From contig JAFEEG010000019.1 in NCBI GenBank assembly GCA_018241225.1, positions 62,001 to 126,000 on the forward strand: a stretch of DNA of 64,000 nt, in the 5' to 3' direction. Both the position numbers and the translations under genes were made by a program. This DNA is from Pseudomonadota bacterium (GTDB taxonomy: Bacteria > Pseudomonadota > Gammaproteobacteria > Burkholderiales > Burkholderiaceae_C). Of the stretch, positions 42,193-50,593 are shown piece by piece (position 1 is the stretch's first letter; every line of letters starts with the position of its first letter). The notes beneath the pieces were generated by a model, which ran no database searches, was not told the origin of the DNA, and saw only the letters and a program-made list of their open reading frames with translations.

Positions 42193-42751
42193 GGGGCAGA
42201 ACGCTCAGCTTGGAAGATTCCGAAATCTGGGCGAGGACTGGATCGCTCCTGCGCAGCCCGGCCCACTCCTGCGCAGTGTAGACAGCCAGGTGCACCTGGC
42301 GCCCGAGCCGGCTCTCGACATCTGCCAGAGACTGGGTGAGGTCAAGCAGCGGCGCACTGCCGACAACGATCAGGTCGATGTCGCTTCGGTGCGAGTCGGA
42401 GCCTGTTGCAACGGAGCCGAAGACGAAGGCCTCGTCAATGCGATCGGCAAAGGGCGCCAGTGCGTCGCGCAGAGGCTCGACGAGAGCGAACGACTTCAGC
42501 GCGATGGTGCGCAACTCGGGGTATAGAAAATGAGCAGTGTTTGCCTTGATGGCGCGCTGTCGACCGCGGCGGGGCCCCTCTTCCAGGACTCCCGCCTTGA
42601 TCAACTGCTCGATGTGGCGTTGGCTGTTGCCGTTTCCTGCCCCCGCTCGATCGAGCAGATCCTTGAGAGTGAATTCCTGCTCCGGCCGCGAGAACACCAG
42701 TCCCAGGACTCGCTGGACGCCCGGAGTGAAAAGGAAGTCTACTGCGCTCAT
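42176..42751 (-). CDS. Winged-HTH nucleotidyltransferase (MNT, antitoxin/regulator)
   Basis: A 191-residue protein fusing an N-terminal winged helix (residues 10-70: VLGLVFSRPEQEFTLKDLLDRAGAGNGNSQRHIEQLIKAGVL) to a minimal nucleotidyltransferase. The catalytic pattern FVFGSVATGSDSHRSDIDLIVVG has Gly112-Ser113 and Asp124-x-Asp126. The fusion suggests one protein that both modifies the HEPN partner and represses its own promoter. Direct repeats of TATTTTAGGGAT sit immediately upstream. The start ATG at 42751 is only five bases from a TAAAAT -10-like box, so the message may be leaderless. Confidence 0.85.
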   Translation of the reverse strand: MSAVDFLFTPGVQRVLGLVFSRPEQEFTLKDLLDRAGAGNGNSQRHIEQLIKAGVLEEGPRRGRQRAIKANTAHFLYPELRTIALKSFALVEPLRDALAPFADRIDEAFVFGSVATGSDSHRSDIDLIVVGSAPLLDLTQSLADVESRLGRQVHLAVYTAQEWAGLRRSDPVLAQISESSKLSVLPHGAST

Positions 42752-42755
42752 TCCT

Positions 42756-42788
42756 TATTTTAGGGATTAAAAACCCTATTTTAGGGAT
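42756..42788. promoter_or_regulatory. Operator of the MNT/HEPN pair: two direct repeats 21 bp apart
   Basis: TATTTTAGGGAT occurs at 42756-42767 and again at 42777-42788, exactly two helical turns apart, with an inverted AACCCTA between them (42772-42778). The stretch is strikingly AT-rich in a GC-rich region. TAAAAT boxes on the minus strand lie within each repeat, so binding would block transcription. The natural binder is the HTH of the downstream protein. Confidence 0.6.
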
Positions 42789-42811
42789 GATGCTGCGCCT
42801 GCAGCACCGCT

Positions 42812-43813
42812 TCAGGAGGCCGCCGCCCGCTGCAGCCGATCGCGCACGCCTTCCCAGTCGTGGTCGTCGGGCGGCGTCTCGACCCAGATCAGCTTCACGC
42901 CCTGCGTGTCGAAGTCGCGCAGGGTGGCGAACAGCACCTGGGCGGCGGCGGCCGCGTCGTCGGGCATGCGGCGCAGCACGAGCTGCGACGAGCGGCTCTT
43001 GACCGCGGTGCGCGACCACACGGCGATGTTCTTCGCCTGCTCGCCCAGCAGATCCAGCCCGGTCTGGATGGCCTTGGCATCCATCAGCCGCACCTTGGCG
43101 CTGGGCGCGTAGTGCGCCTCCAGCGTGCCCGAGGCGCGGGGATCGGGCGCCGAGAGGTCGTGCCGGTCGCGCAGCTTTTCGCCGCAGGCCGCCTCGATCT
43201 GTGCGCGGGTGATGAGCCCTGGGCGCAGCAGTACCGGCACGCCGCGGCTGCAGTCGACGATGGTGGATTCGATGCCCACCTCGCACGGGCCGCCGTCGAT
43301 GATGAGCAGCTCGTCGCCGAACTCGCCCTGCACATGGCCGGCGGTGGTGGGGCTCACGCGGCCGAAGCGGTTGGCGCTGGGCCCCGCCAGGCCCGCCACG
43401 CCGCGCTCGGCACAAGCGCGCAGCAGCGCCTGCGCCACCGGGTGCGACGGGCAGCGCAGGCCGATGGTGTCCTGCCCACCGGCCGCGGCGGTGGCCACGC
43501 CCATCTGGCGCGGCGCAATGAGCGTGAGCGGGCCGGGCCAGAAGGCATGCACCAGTTTCATCGCGAATTCCGGCAACGGCAGGGCAAAGCGCGCCAACGC
43601 CTCGTCGCCCTTGGCGCCCGAACACACGTGAACGATCAGCGGATGGTCGGCCGGCCGGCCCTTGGCCGCAAAGATGCCGGCCACGGCCGCGTCGTTGGCG
43701 GCATCGGCGCCCAGGCCGTAGACCGTCTCGGTGGGAAAGGCGACCAGCTCGCCCGCGCGCAGGCGACGGGCGGCTTCCTCGATGGCCTCGCCCGAATGTC
43801 CGTCCAGGATCAT
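42812..43813 (-). CDS. sua5: L-threonylcarbamoyladenylate synthase (Sua5/YwlC)
   Basis: Makes threonylcarbamoyl-AMP from threonine, bicarbonate and ATP for t6A37 tRNA modification. The 333 residues include the YrdC domain (AFPTETVYGLGADA, KGRPADHPLIVHV, WPGPLTLI, GPSANRFGRVSPTTA) and the Sua5 C-terminal domain after ASGTLEAHYAPSAKVRL. This is the long form. Its start overlaps the purK stop (ATGA), completing purE-purK-sua5, a common order in the group. Confidence 0.94.
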   Translation of the reverse strand: MILDGHSGEAIEEAARRLRAGELVAFPTETVYGLGADAANDAAVAGIFAAKGRPADHPLIVHVCSGAKGDEALARFALPLPEFAMKLVHAFWPGPLTLIAPRQMGVATAAAGGQDTIGLRCPSHPVAQALLRACAERGVAGLAGPSANRFGRVSPTTAGHVQGEFGDELLIIDGGPCEVGIESTIVDCSRGVPVLLRPGLITRAQIEAACGEKLRDRHDLSAPDPRASGTLEAHYAPSAKVRLMDAKAIQTGLDLLGEQAKNIAVWSRTAVKSRSSQLVLRRMPDDAAAAAQVLFATLRDFDTQGVKLIWVETPPDDHDWEGVRDRLQRAAAS

Positions 43814-44994
43814 GCGGCGAAGGGCGAAGGCAGGCCCAGCAGGGCGGCGGCCTGCTGGGCGGTCTGGCGCAGCTGGGCCACGGTGGGGCTGGTGATGTTG
43901 AGGTGCCCCATCTTTCGACCGGCGCGCGCCTCCATCTTGCCGTACAGGTGCAGTTGCGTGCCTGGCAGCGCCAGCACCGAAGGCCAGTCGGGCTCGACCG
44001 GCTTGGCGCCATGGGTGAGCCACAGCTCGCCCAGCAGGTTGAGCATGACGGCCGGGCTGTGCTGGCGCGGCGTGACCAGCGGCAGGCCCGCCAGCGTGCG
44101 CACCTGCAGGTCGAACTGCGAAAGGTCGCAGGCGTCGATGGTGTAGTGCCCGCTGTTGTGCGGACGCGGCGCCATTTCGTTGACCACCAGCGAGCCGTCC
44201 TTGAGCACGAAGAACTCGACGCACAGCACGCCCACGTAATTGATGCCGTTGGCAATGGCCAGGGCCGACTCGACCGCGCGGGCGGCCGCCTCGGCCGGCA
44301 CGGCCTCGTCGTGCGCCTCGGTCACGGCCAGGATGCCGCCGCGGTGCAGGTTGCGCTGGGGCTGGTAGTTGACCGCCCTGCCGTCCTGGCCGCGCGCCAC
44401 GATCACCGAGCATTCGAAATCCAGGTCCAGGCGCTTTTCGAGCACGCAGCGCACCTGGCCGGCGGCCGCCCAGGCAGCGCCCAGCTCGCCCCGGGTGGCC
44501 ACGCCCTGCTGGCCCTTGCCGTCGTAGCCCATGCTGGCGGTCTTGAGGATGCCCGGCAACAGGTTCTCGTCCACCGCGGCCAGGTGCTCGGCCGTCTCGA
44601 TGACGGCATACGGCGCGCATGCCACGCCGCAGCGCACGAAATGCGCCTTCTCGCGGATGCGGTCCTGCGCGATGGAGACGGCCTCGGCGCCGGGCGCCAC
44701 CGGCACGTCGCCGGCCAGCGAGGCCAAGGCGCGCGCCGGCACATTCTCGAACTCGGTGGTGATGGCATCGGCCAGGCGCGACAGGCGGGCCAGGCCGTCG
44801 CTGTCGAGGTAGTCCGTGTGCACATGGTGATGGCTCACGCGGCCGGCCGGGCTGTCGGCGTCCGGATCGAGCACGGCGGTGAAGTAACCCGCCTGCTGCG
44901 CCGCGTGCACGAACATTCGGCCGAGCTGGCCGCCGCCCATCACGCCCAGCGTGGCACCGGGCAGCAGGGGGCTCTTGACCACGGCCGCGTTCAC
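43810..44994 (-). CDS. purK: N5-carboxyaminoimidazole ribonucleotide synthase
   Basis: ATP-grasp enzyme of purine synthesis that carboxylates AIR to N5-CAIR, 394 residues. LGVMGGGQLGRMFVHAAQ is the N-terminal nucleotide fold, KTASMGYDGKGQ the ATP loop and LCVEFFVLKDGSLVVNEMAPRPHNSGHYTIDACDLSQF the metal site. The start is a GTG at 44994 that overlaps the purE stop as GTGA; the frame upstream is a shadow. Works with PurE in the two-step bacterial route. Confidence 0.94.
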   Translation of the reverse strand: MNAAVVKSPLLPGATLGVMGGGQLGRMFVHAAQQAGYFTAVLDPDADSPAGRVSHHHVHTDYLDSDGLARLSRLADAITTEFENVPARALASLAGDVPVAPGAEAVSIAQDRIREKAHFVRCGVACAPYAVIETAEHLAAVDENLLPGILKTASMGYDGKGQQGVATRGELGAAWAAAGQVRCVLEKRLDLDFECSVIVARGQDGRAVNYQPQRNLHRGGILAVTEAHDEAVPAEAAARAVESALAIANGINYVGVLCVEFFVLKDGSLVVNEMAPRPHNSGHYTIDACDLSQFDLQVRTLAGLPLVTPRQHSPAVMLNLLGELWLTHGAKPVEPDWPSVLALPGTQLHLYGKMEARAGRKMGHLNITSPTVAQLRQTAQQAAALLGLPSPFAA

Positions 44995-45539
44995 AGCGCA
45001 CCCCCGCCTTGCGGCGTGAAGGGCGACACCGGGGCTTCGCCTTCCTTGGGGGGCGGAAGCGTCATGGCGCTGGCCGCCTCGGTCTGGCGGGCCCGGAAGG
45101 CGTCGAGCTGGCTGCGCAGGGCCGGGTTGCCCACCGCCAGCATGGCCACCGCGAACAGCGCCGCGTTGGCCGCCCCGGCGTTGCCGATGGCAAAGGTGGC
45201 CACCGGCACGCCCTTGGGCATCTGCACGATGCTGTAGAGCGAATCCACGCCCTGCAGGTGGCGGCTGGCCACCGGCACGCCCAGCACCGGCACCGTCGTC
45301 TTGGAGGCCAGCATGCCCGGCAGGTGCGCCGCGCCGCCGGCCCCGGCGATGATGGCAGCCAGGCCGCGCGGCCCCGCACTTTCGGCATAGGCGAACAATT
45401 CGTCGGGCATGCGGTGGGCCGACACCACCCGTGCCTCGTGGGCAATGCCGAATTGCTGGAGAATCTCGACCGCGTGGCGCATCGTCTCCCAATCGGAGTT
45501 CGAGCCCATCACGACGCCGACCTGAATCATTTGGTTCAT
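44991..45539 (-). CDS. purE: N5-carboxyaminoimidazole ribonucleotide mutase
   Basis: Class I PurE converting N5-CAIR to CAIR, 182 residues. VGVVMGSNSDWETM and VVSAHRMPDEL are the substrate-binding blocks, and GGAAHLPGMLASKTTVPVLGVPV the core. The last ~22 residues (TLPPPKEGEAP...) are a Pro/Gly-rich tail beyond the usual end and look unstructured. ATG 45539 is used; ATG at 45530 is equally possible. First gene of the operon, divergent from the thioredoxin gene by 37 bases. Confidence 0.94.
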   Translation of the reverse strand: MNQMIQVGVVMGSNSDWETMRHAVEILQQFGIAHEARVVSAHRMPDELFAYAESAGPRGLAAIIAGAGGAAHLPGMLASKTTVPVLGVPVASRHLQGVDSLYSIVQMPKGVPVATFAIGNAGAANAALFAVAMLAVGNPALRSQLDAFRARQTEAASAMTLPPPKEGEAPVSPFTPQGGGAL

Positions 45540-45576
45540 GGGTTGAATTTTACGTACCGCCCTTCAGCTTCATCAG

Positions 45577-46497
45577 ATGATTGACATCACCCTCGACAAC
45601 TTCCAGGCCGACCTGATCGAAGCCTCCGCCGTGCGCCCGGTTCTGCTGGACATCTGGGCCGAATGGTGCGGGCCCTGCAAGCAGCTGGGCCCGGTGCTCG
45701 AAAAGCTGGAGGTCGAATACGCCGGTCGCTTCACCCTGGCCAAGCTCGACGCCGACAAGGTGCCGCAGATTTCGCAGCAGCTGTCGCAGATGTTCGGCGT
45801 GCGCAGCATTCCGTTTTGCGTGATGTTCTCCGGCGGCCAGCCGGTGGACGGCTTCGTGGGCGCCATTCCGGCCGAGCAGATCCGCGAGTTCCTGGACAAG
45901 CACGTGCCCGGTGCCGACGAACTGGAAGCCGCCGAGCACGAGGAACAGGCCGAGGCGGCCCTGGCCGAAGGCGACACCGAGGGTGCGCTCGAAAAACTGC
46001 AGCACGCCGTGGCCACCGACCCGGCCAACGACGACGCCCGCTTCGACTACATCAAGCTGCTGCTGTCGCAAGGCCGCGTAGACGATGCCAAGGTGGCGTT
46101 TGCACCGGTCATCGCCAAGGCGCCCGGTGTTCGCCGGCTCGACGCCCTGCAGCGCTGGATGAACGCCATCGACTTCGCCGCGCCGCCCACCGGCAGCGCC
46201 CCCACCCTGGGCGACTTCGACGACAAGATCGCGGCCGCCAAGCGCGACTTCGATGCCCGCTTCGGCCGCGCCCAGCTGCTCATGGCCGGCCAGCGCTGGA
46301 CCGATGCCATGGACGAGCTGCTGGAAATCCTGATGCGCGACAAGGCCTGGAACGAGGACCTGGCGCGCAAGACCTACATCGCCATCCTCGAAATCATCGA
46401 GCCGCCCAAGCCCAAGGTCGCCGACGGGCAGATTCCGCCGGACGACCCGACGGTGGCGACCTATCGCCGTCGCCTCTCGAGCGTCGTGCTGTCCTGA
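45577..46497 (+). CDS. cnoX: Thioredoxin-TPR co-chaperone (CnoX/YbbN type)
   Basis: A 306-residue cytoplasmic protein with an N-terminal thioredoxin domain (WAEWCGPCKQLGP with Cys31/Cys34 and the cis-proline in RSIPF) and a C-terminal TPR region (EEQAEAALAEGDTEGALEKLQHAVATDPANDDARF, then further helical repeats). This is the architecture of CnoX/YbbN, a chlorine-activated holdase that passes clients to GroEL. The intact CGPC site, unlike E. coli CnoX (SxxC), suggests it also has redox activity. Start ATG 45577, divergent from purE. Confidence 0.88.
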   Translation: MIDITLDNFQADLIEASAVRPVLLDIWAEWCGPCKQLGPVLEKLEVEYAGRFTLAKLDADKVPQISQQLSQMFGVRSIPFCVMFSGGQPVDGFVGAIPAEQIREFLDKHVPGADELEAAEHEEQAEAALAEGDTEGALEKLQHAVATDPANDDARFDYIKLLLSQGRVDDAKVAFAPVIAKAPGVRRLDALQRWMNAIDFAAPPTGSAPTLGDFDDKIAAAKRDFDARFGRAQLLMAGQRWTDAMDELLEILMRDKAWNEDLARKTYIAILEIIEPPKPKVADGQIPPDDPTVATYRRRLSSVVLS

Positions 46498-46630
46498 AGC
46501 CCCTTGGCTTGTCGAGCGCACGGCTGGCAAGCCCGGTTTGCGGCCTGTCGCTGATCGCCAACGCCTGCGTCGTCAGGCATGCGGCAGCGGCTACCATCGC
46601 GGCCAACACTCGGGATCAAGGAGGCTCGCC

Positions 46631-47083
46631 ATGCAGTTTTTTCCCCGTTTCGCGATCGCTCGAATGGGCCTGCCCGCGCTCGCCATGGCCGCGGTCGTGG
46701 CCGGCTGCAGCAGCGTGAGCCTGGACCAGCCGATCGAATCGCGCACCTGGCGCCTGGCGAGCATCGACTCGCAGCCGGTCATTCCCAGCGACGACCCGCG
46801 CCAGTCTGCCCAGATCGTGTTCGACGGCGGCGCGCAACGGGTCAGCGGCTCAGGCGGGTGCAATCGCATCTCCGGCACCTACCAGCGCAGCGGTGCACAA
46901 CTCAAGATCGGCCCGCTGACCTCCACCCGCATGGCCTGCCTGGATGCCTCGCGCGGCCAGCTCGAAACGCGCTTTCTGGCGGCCCTGCAAGCCACCGCCA
47001 GCTACAGCCTGGCCGGCAGCGAGCTGGTGTTGATCGACGCACGCGGCCAGACGCTGGCCAAGCTCGACAGCAGCAACAAGTAG
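46631..47083 (+). CDS. META-domain lipoprotein (HslJ-like)
   Basis: A 150-residue predicted lipoprotein: hydrophobic N terminus with lipobox VVAGC at about 22-26, then a META domain. TWRLASIDSQPVIPSDDPR and GSGGCNRISGTYQRSGAQLKIGPLTSTRMACLD are the defining blocks, matching HslJ and related outer-membrane stress proteins. Strong ribosome site AAGGAGG before ATG 46631. The upstream gap of 133 bases has no further gene. The gene converges on the Dyp peroxidase gene with seven bases between stops. Biochemical function of META proteins is unclear; HslJ is linked to novobiocin and heat stress. Confidence 0.88.
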   Translation: MQFFPRFAIARMGLPALAMAAVVAGCSSVSLDQPIESRTWRLASIDSQPVIPSDDPRQSAQIVFDGGAQRVSGSGGCNRISGTYQRSGAQLKIGPLTSTRMACLDASRGQLETRFLAALQATASYSLAGSELVLIDARGQTLAKLDSSNK

Positions 47084-47090
47084 GGCCTGC

Positions 47091-48665
47091 TCACAGCGGC
47101 TGCGTTGCAGCCGTTTCTTGGTCTTGCGCCGCCAGCCAGCGCAGCGCCGTGAGGCTGGGCGCGAAGAAGTAGCCGCCGCCGCGCACCGTGGTGAAGCGCG
47201 GCAGGGAGCTCACGCGCTGGCCCACCGGGCAGCCCTGCACGGTGAAGGCGCGATCGGGGTCGGTGCCCAGCAACGGGTCCTGCTCGTCGGCCAGGTCACC
47301 GAAACGCGGGCCGGCGATCCAGCTCTTTTGCACGAACTCGAACTGGCGCTCGAAGTCGGTATTGAGCGCCACGAACATCAGCCCGCGACCGCACGGCGTC
47401 TCGCCCTGGCGGCCTTCGGCATGACCGGGGCAGACGTGGGCGCCGCCCGCTCCCTGCGAACAGCTTTCGGCATAGACGCGGCCACGCCGCAGCAGGCGAT
47501 GCAGTTTCGAGCTGGCGACGCCGCCCTTTGCATCGAGCGCCAGCGCGTCGCGCGGATTGGCCCGGCGTGCGTGAGCGCCGCGCGGGCACTCCAGGCCATC
47601 GGCATCCAGCGTCAGGTAGCGGAAGGCATCGATTTCCGAAGGCGGGCGGGCACTGTCCAGCACCGAATAGCCGGCGGCATCTTTCGGACAATCGGCACCG
47701 GGCTTGCGCCGCCCGACCATCATGTCGCCCAGCATCGGCACCGCATGCCCGGCGGTGAACTGGTTGAACACGGCCACATGCTGCTCGATCTGGCGCACCG
47801 CCAGGTAAGTGCCGTTGCGCGCGAACCCTTCTGCGGCGGTCGCGTCGCGGGGCCACCCTTGCACATTGGGGCAGTACGAGCGCTCGCCGTATTCGTTGAG
47901 CTGCCCGAGCACGAATTCGCCGGGCTGGATCAGGCGGTCGTCGAACATTGCGCCCGAGGCCACTTTCGACTTCTTCTCCGCGCTGGACAGGCCCATGCCT
48001 TCGACCACCGGCTGGCCGATGCCGTCGCGAAAGCCGAAGGGCTCGAACACCGCGGGCTCGGGCGAATCGGGCGAGGCGATGTAGCTGGGGCAACTGCTCC
48101 TGCTCAGGGCGCGCAATCCGGCAGGCAAGCGGGCCGGATCGAGCAGCGCCAGCGGCTCGCCCGCGAGATGCTCGCTCCAGTAGTGCGCGATGAAGATGTG
48201 GGTTTCGAAGCCGCTGTCGGCGCCGCCCACATCGCCCCAGTGCCAGGCCGGCTCCTGCGCGTCTCCCAGCAGTTGCCTGCGAAGCGCGCTGGCGCCACCC
48301 GCGCGAAAAGGCGTGGGAAAGGGAAAGCGCGCGTCCTCCTCGACCCCCAGGGCCAGCAGGCCCGCGTGGCTGAAGGCGACCGTCACAAGCTGGGTCACGT
48401 CGCGCGATGGCTTGGCTGGCGCCGGCTCGCGGCCAACCCGCTTCTTGGGCTGGTTCCTGGCTCGCACCCGCGCCAGGCTGTGCACCACGTCGCTGGCCAT
48501 CAGCTCGCGCAGCCACGACCGCGCCGCACGCGCATCTTCGACTTGAACGAGCAGGTAGCGCGCGCGCCGCAGCTGCGGCAGGCCGGTGCCGACGATGGCG
48601 GGGATGTCGTCGAAGCCCTGGCGAAAGCTCTCCAGCGGCTCTTGCTTCTTCTTGAACATCATCAT
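47091..48665 (-). CDS. Dyp-type haem peroxidase
   Basis: Haem peroxidase of 524 residues, longer than the ~310 of minimal Dyp enzymes because of inserts. GFRDGIGQPVVEG contains the distal Asp/Arg GxxDG motif, PRGAHARRANPRD the proximal His, and LMFVALNTDFERQFEFVQKSW the C-terminal ferredoxin-like fold. No signal peptide. The N terminus MMMFKKK overlaps the upstream membrane gene stop (ATGA) and has three possible ATGs. It is the last gene of a cluster with a P450 and a multi-spanning protein. Role may be peroxide-driven oxidation of a lipid or aromatic. Confidence 0.92.
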   Translation of the reverse strand: MMMFKKKQEPLESFRQGFDDIPAIVGTGLPQLRRARYLLVQVEDARAARSWLRELMASDVVHSLARVRARNQPKKRVGREPAPAKPSRDVTQLVTVAFSHAGLLALGVEEDARFPFPTPFRAGGASALRRQLLGDAQEPAWHWGDVGGADSGFETHIFIAHYWSEHLAGEPLALLDPARLPAGLRALSRSSCPSYIASPDSPEPAVFEPFGFRDGIGQPVVEGMGLSSAEKKSKVASGAMFDDRLIQPGEFVLGQLNEYGERSYCPNVQGWPRDATAAEGFARNGTYLAVRQIEQHVAVFNQFTAGHAVPMLGDMMVGRRKPGADCPKDAAGYSVLDSARPPSEIDAFRYLTLDADGLECPRGAHARRANPRDALALDAKGGVASSKLHRLLRRGRVYAESCSQGAGGAHVCPGHAEGRQGETPCGRGLMFVALNTDFERQFEFVQKSWIAGPRFGDLADEQDPLLGTDPDRAFTVQGCPVGQRVSSLPRFTTVRGGGYFFAPSLTALRWLAAQDQETAATQPL

Positions 48666-50584
48666 GATTCGAGCGCCCTCGCGATCTGGTCGTCCTTGAG
48701 CGCGGTGCGCGTTCCACGCAGCGCCTCGCGCAGCCGGGTGGCACGTTCGATGTCCTGGTTGGACAGGCAGTAGGCCTCGAAGCGATGCAGGTGGGGCAGC
48801 ATGCTGGCGCGCGTGTAGGCCTTGAAGACCTGCTCTGCCTTGCAGCCGCGGTAAAGGCCCAGGCAGGTCGGCGGAAAGCTGCGCGCCATCTCCACGCCGG
48901 GCTGGCCTTCGCCCGCAGCAGGCCGCGGCAACACCTCGCTGTTGCGCCAGATCAGGTTCACGCCTTCGGTGGCACCCTGGATGAATTCATCGAGATAGCC
49001 GCCGAAGGCGCTGTCGAAGTTGCTGCAGAACAGCAGCCTGCGGCCCCGCCCGACGATGTGCCAGTGGCCGAACTTGATGCCATGCGCACGCCCCAGCACG
49101 CCCTCGGTGAAAACATAGTGGCCCAGCACGCTGAAGAACCACAGCCAGAAGCGCAGCACGTTGCGGTAGAGAAAGTACGGCCGCCGGATCTCGGTCAGGC
49201 TGATCATGTGGCTGGTGCGGTCGGTCAGTCGCGCCTCGCAGGCCTGGATGCTCGGATGCACCTGGTGCGCCGGCAGCGGCGGCATCGGGCCGGGTCGGCC
49301 CAGCTTGTCCGCCTGGCGCAGCAGCGCCGGTGCCCAGCGCGTGGCAAAGACCAGGATGAAGCTGCAAACGCCCAGCACGGACGCCATCGCCGCGCCGCCC
49401 CAGGCCAGGCTGGCCAGCGGCGCGGCGTCGCGCATCAAGGTCCAGGACTGTGCCTTGCAGGGCACGTGCGCCTCCATGGCGCCGAACATCAGGCGGCTGA
49501 ACACCCAGCCCAGGCCCAGCGCCACGAGCATGAGCGCACCCACCGCCGCCATCGGGAAGAAGGACGGCGCCCGCAGCTTGAGCAACACGGGCGCCAGCGC
49601 CAGGAAGGCGGCCGATGCGGCAAAGGCCAGCACGCCCGACAGGCCCAGCAAGCCCTGGTTCACCGAACAGCTGGGCCACAGCAGGCTGGCAGCGCCGACG
49701 GCCTCGTAGGTGCCCGCGACCAGGATCCACACGGCCACCGCCGAATAGATGAAGAAGAGCGTGCCCAGCGCAACGATGCCGCCACCCGTGAGCAAGGCGC
49801 CCAGCAAGGGCAGCAGTGCCAGCAGGATGGTGATGGAGGCCAGCATGACCGCACCCGAGAGCTCGCGCGGCAGGTTGATTCCCAGCCCGTGCAGCGTTTC
49901 GGCCGACAGGAGCGTGGCCCAGCCGAGCGCGTAGAGAAAGCCCAGGAAGGCCAGCACGGGCACCACCAGCCGCGTGGACAACGCGAGCACATCGCCCAGG
50001 CCGAAGTCCGGCCCCTTTCGCCAGCGCGAGCGCGGCGCCGGATCGGCCACCCACGCAAACCCGCTGTCGCGCGCCCAGCGCGCCATGTGCTCGCCCAGGG
50101 CGCGAGCGTCACGCGGACGCTCGGCGGGCGGCAACGATTGCACGTGGGCGCGGGCCGAGCGGAACAGGCTGTTCTCGGCCTGCACCTGCGCAACGCTGCG
50201 GTCGCGCGCGCCGACGAAGCCGCCGTCGGCGACATAGGCCCAGCGCATCAGAAAAGCGCGCAGCCAGGTCTTCTTGGTGCCAGGGTCGGCCTGGTCGGGG
50301 CCGCGCCAGTTGGGCTTGTAGAGCTGCCACAGCGCGGCAAAGGCATGCTCGAGCATGAGGTCTACCAGGTCCGCGAGCAGCAGGTCCTCGTCGACCACGA
50401 TCTCCAGCATCAGCGACGCCGCCGCACCGGGCGAGGCGTCCGGTGTCGGCGGCAACAGCGCCAGCGTGGCGAAATGAATGCGGCCGATGCGCGCGCACAT
50501 GCCGTCGATGCGGCGCGTCACGCTGGGCGACACCCGCGCCGGCGCGGCAGGCGTGACAAAGCAGATCATCTGCGCGATGGCCAT
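48662..50584 (-). CDS. Unknown multi-spanning membrane protein with two terminal soluble domains
   Basis: A 640-residue protein I do not recognise. Hydrophobic helices lie at about 205-230, 245-292 (two), 310-337, 343-365 and 395-415. The N-terminal soluble part (IHFATLALLPP, LMLEIVVDEDLLLADLVDLM at 36-79) and the C-terminal part (GRGRRLLFCSNFDSAFGGYLDEFIQGATEGVNLIW at 513-546) both have the strand-helix rhythm of ferredoxin-like alpha+beta folds, as in Dyp and related haem proteins. That is an impression, not an alignment. It is coupled to the Dyp gene (ATGA overlap) and lies nine bases after the P450 gene, so it is probably a membrane platform for an oxidative pathway. Confidence 0.8.
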   Translation of the reverse strand: MAIAQMICFVTPAAPARVSPSVTRRIDGMCARIGRIHFATLALLPPTPDASPGAAASLMLEIVVDEDLLLADLVDLMLEHAFAALWQLYKPNWRGPDQADPGTKKTWLRAFLMRWAYVADGGFVGARDRSVAQVQAENSLFRSARAHVQSLPPAERPRDARALGEHMARWARDSGFAWVADPAPRSRWRKGPDFGLGDVLALSTRLVVPVLAFLGFLYALGWATLLSAETLHGLGINLPRELSGAVMLASITILLALLPLLGALLTGGGIVALGTLFFIYSAVAVWILVAGTYEAVGAASLLWPSCSVNQGLLGLSGVLAFAASAAFLALAPVLLKLRAPSFFPMAAVGALMLVALGLGWVFSRLMFGAMEAHVPCKAQSWTLMRDAAPLASLAWGGAAMASVLGVCSFILVFATRWAPALLRQADKLGRPGPMPPLPAHQVHPSIQACEARLTDRTSHMISLTEIRRPYFLYRNVLRFWLWFFSVLGHYVFTEGVLGRAHGIKFGHWHIVGRGRRLLFCSNFDSAFGGYLDEFIQGATEGVNLIWRNSEVLPRPAAGEGQPGVEMARSFPPTCLGLYRGCKAEQVFKAYTRASMLPHLHRFEAYCLSNQDIERATRLREALRGTRTALKDDQIARALES

Positions 50585-50593
50585 CGGCGCTCC

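Noticed and set aside
43810-45492. Longer purK reading from upstream frame
   Set aside because: The upstream part is a shadow of purE; the GTG at 44994 overlapping the purE stop is the natural start.
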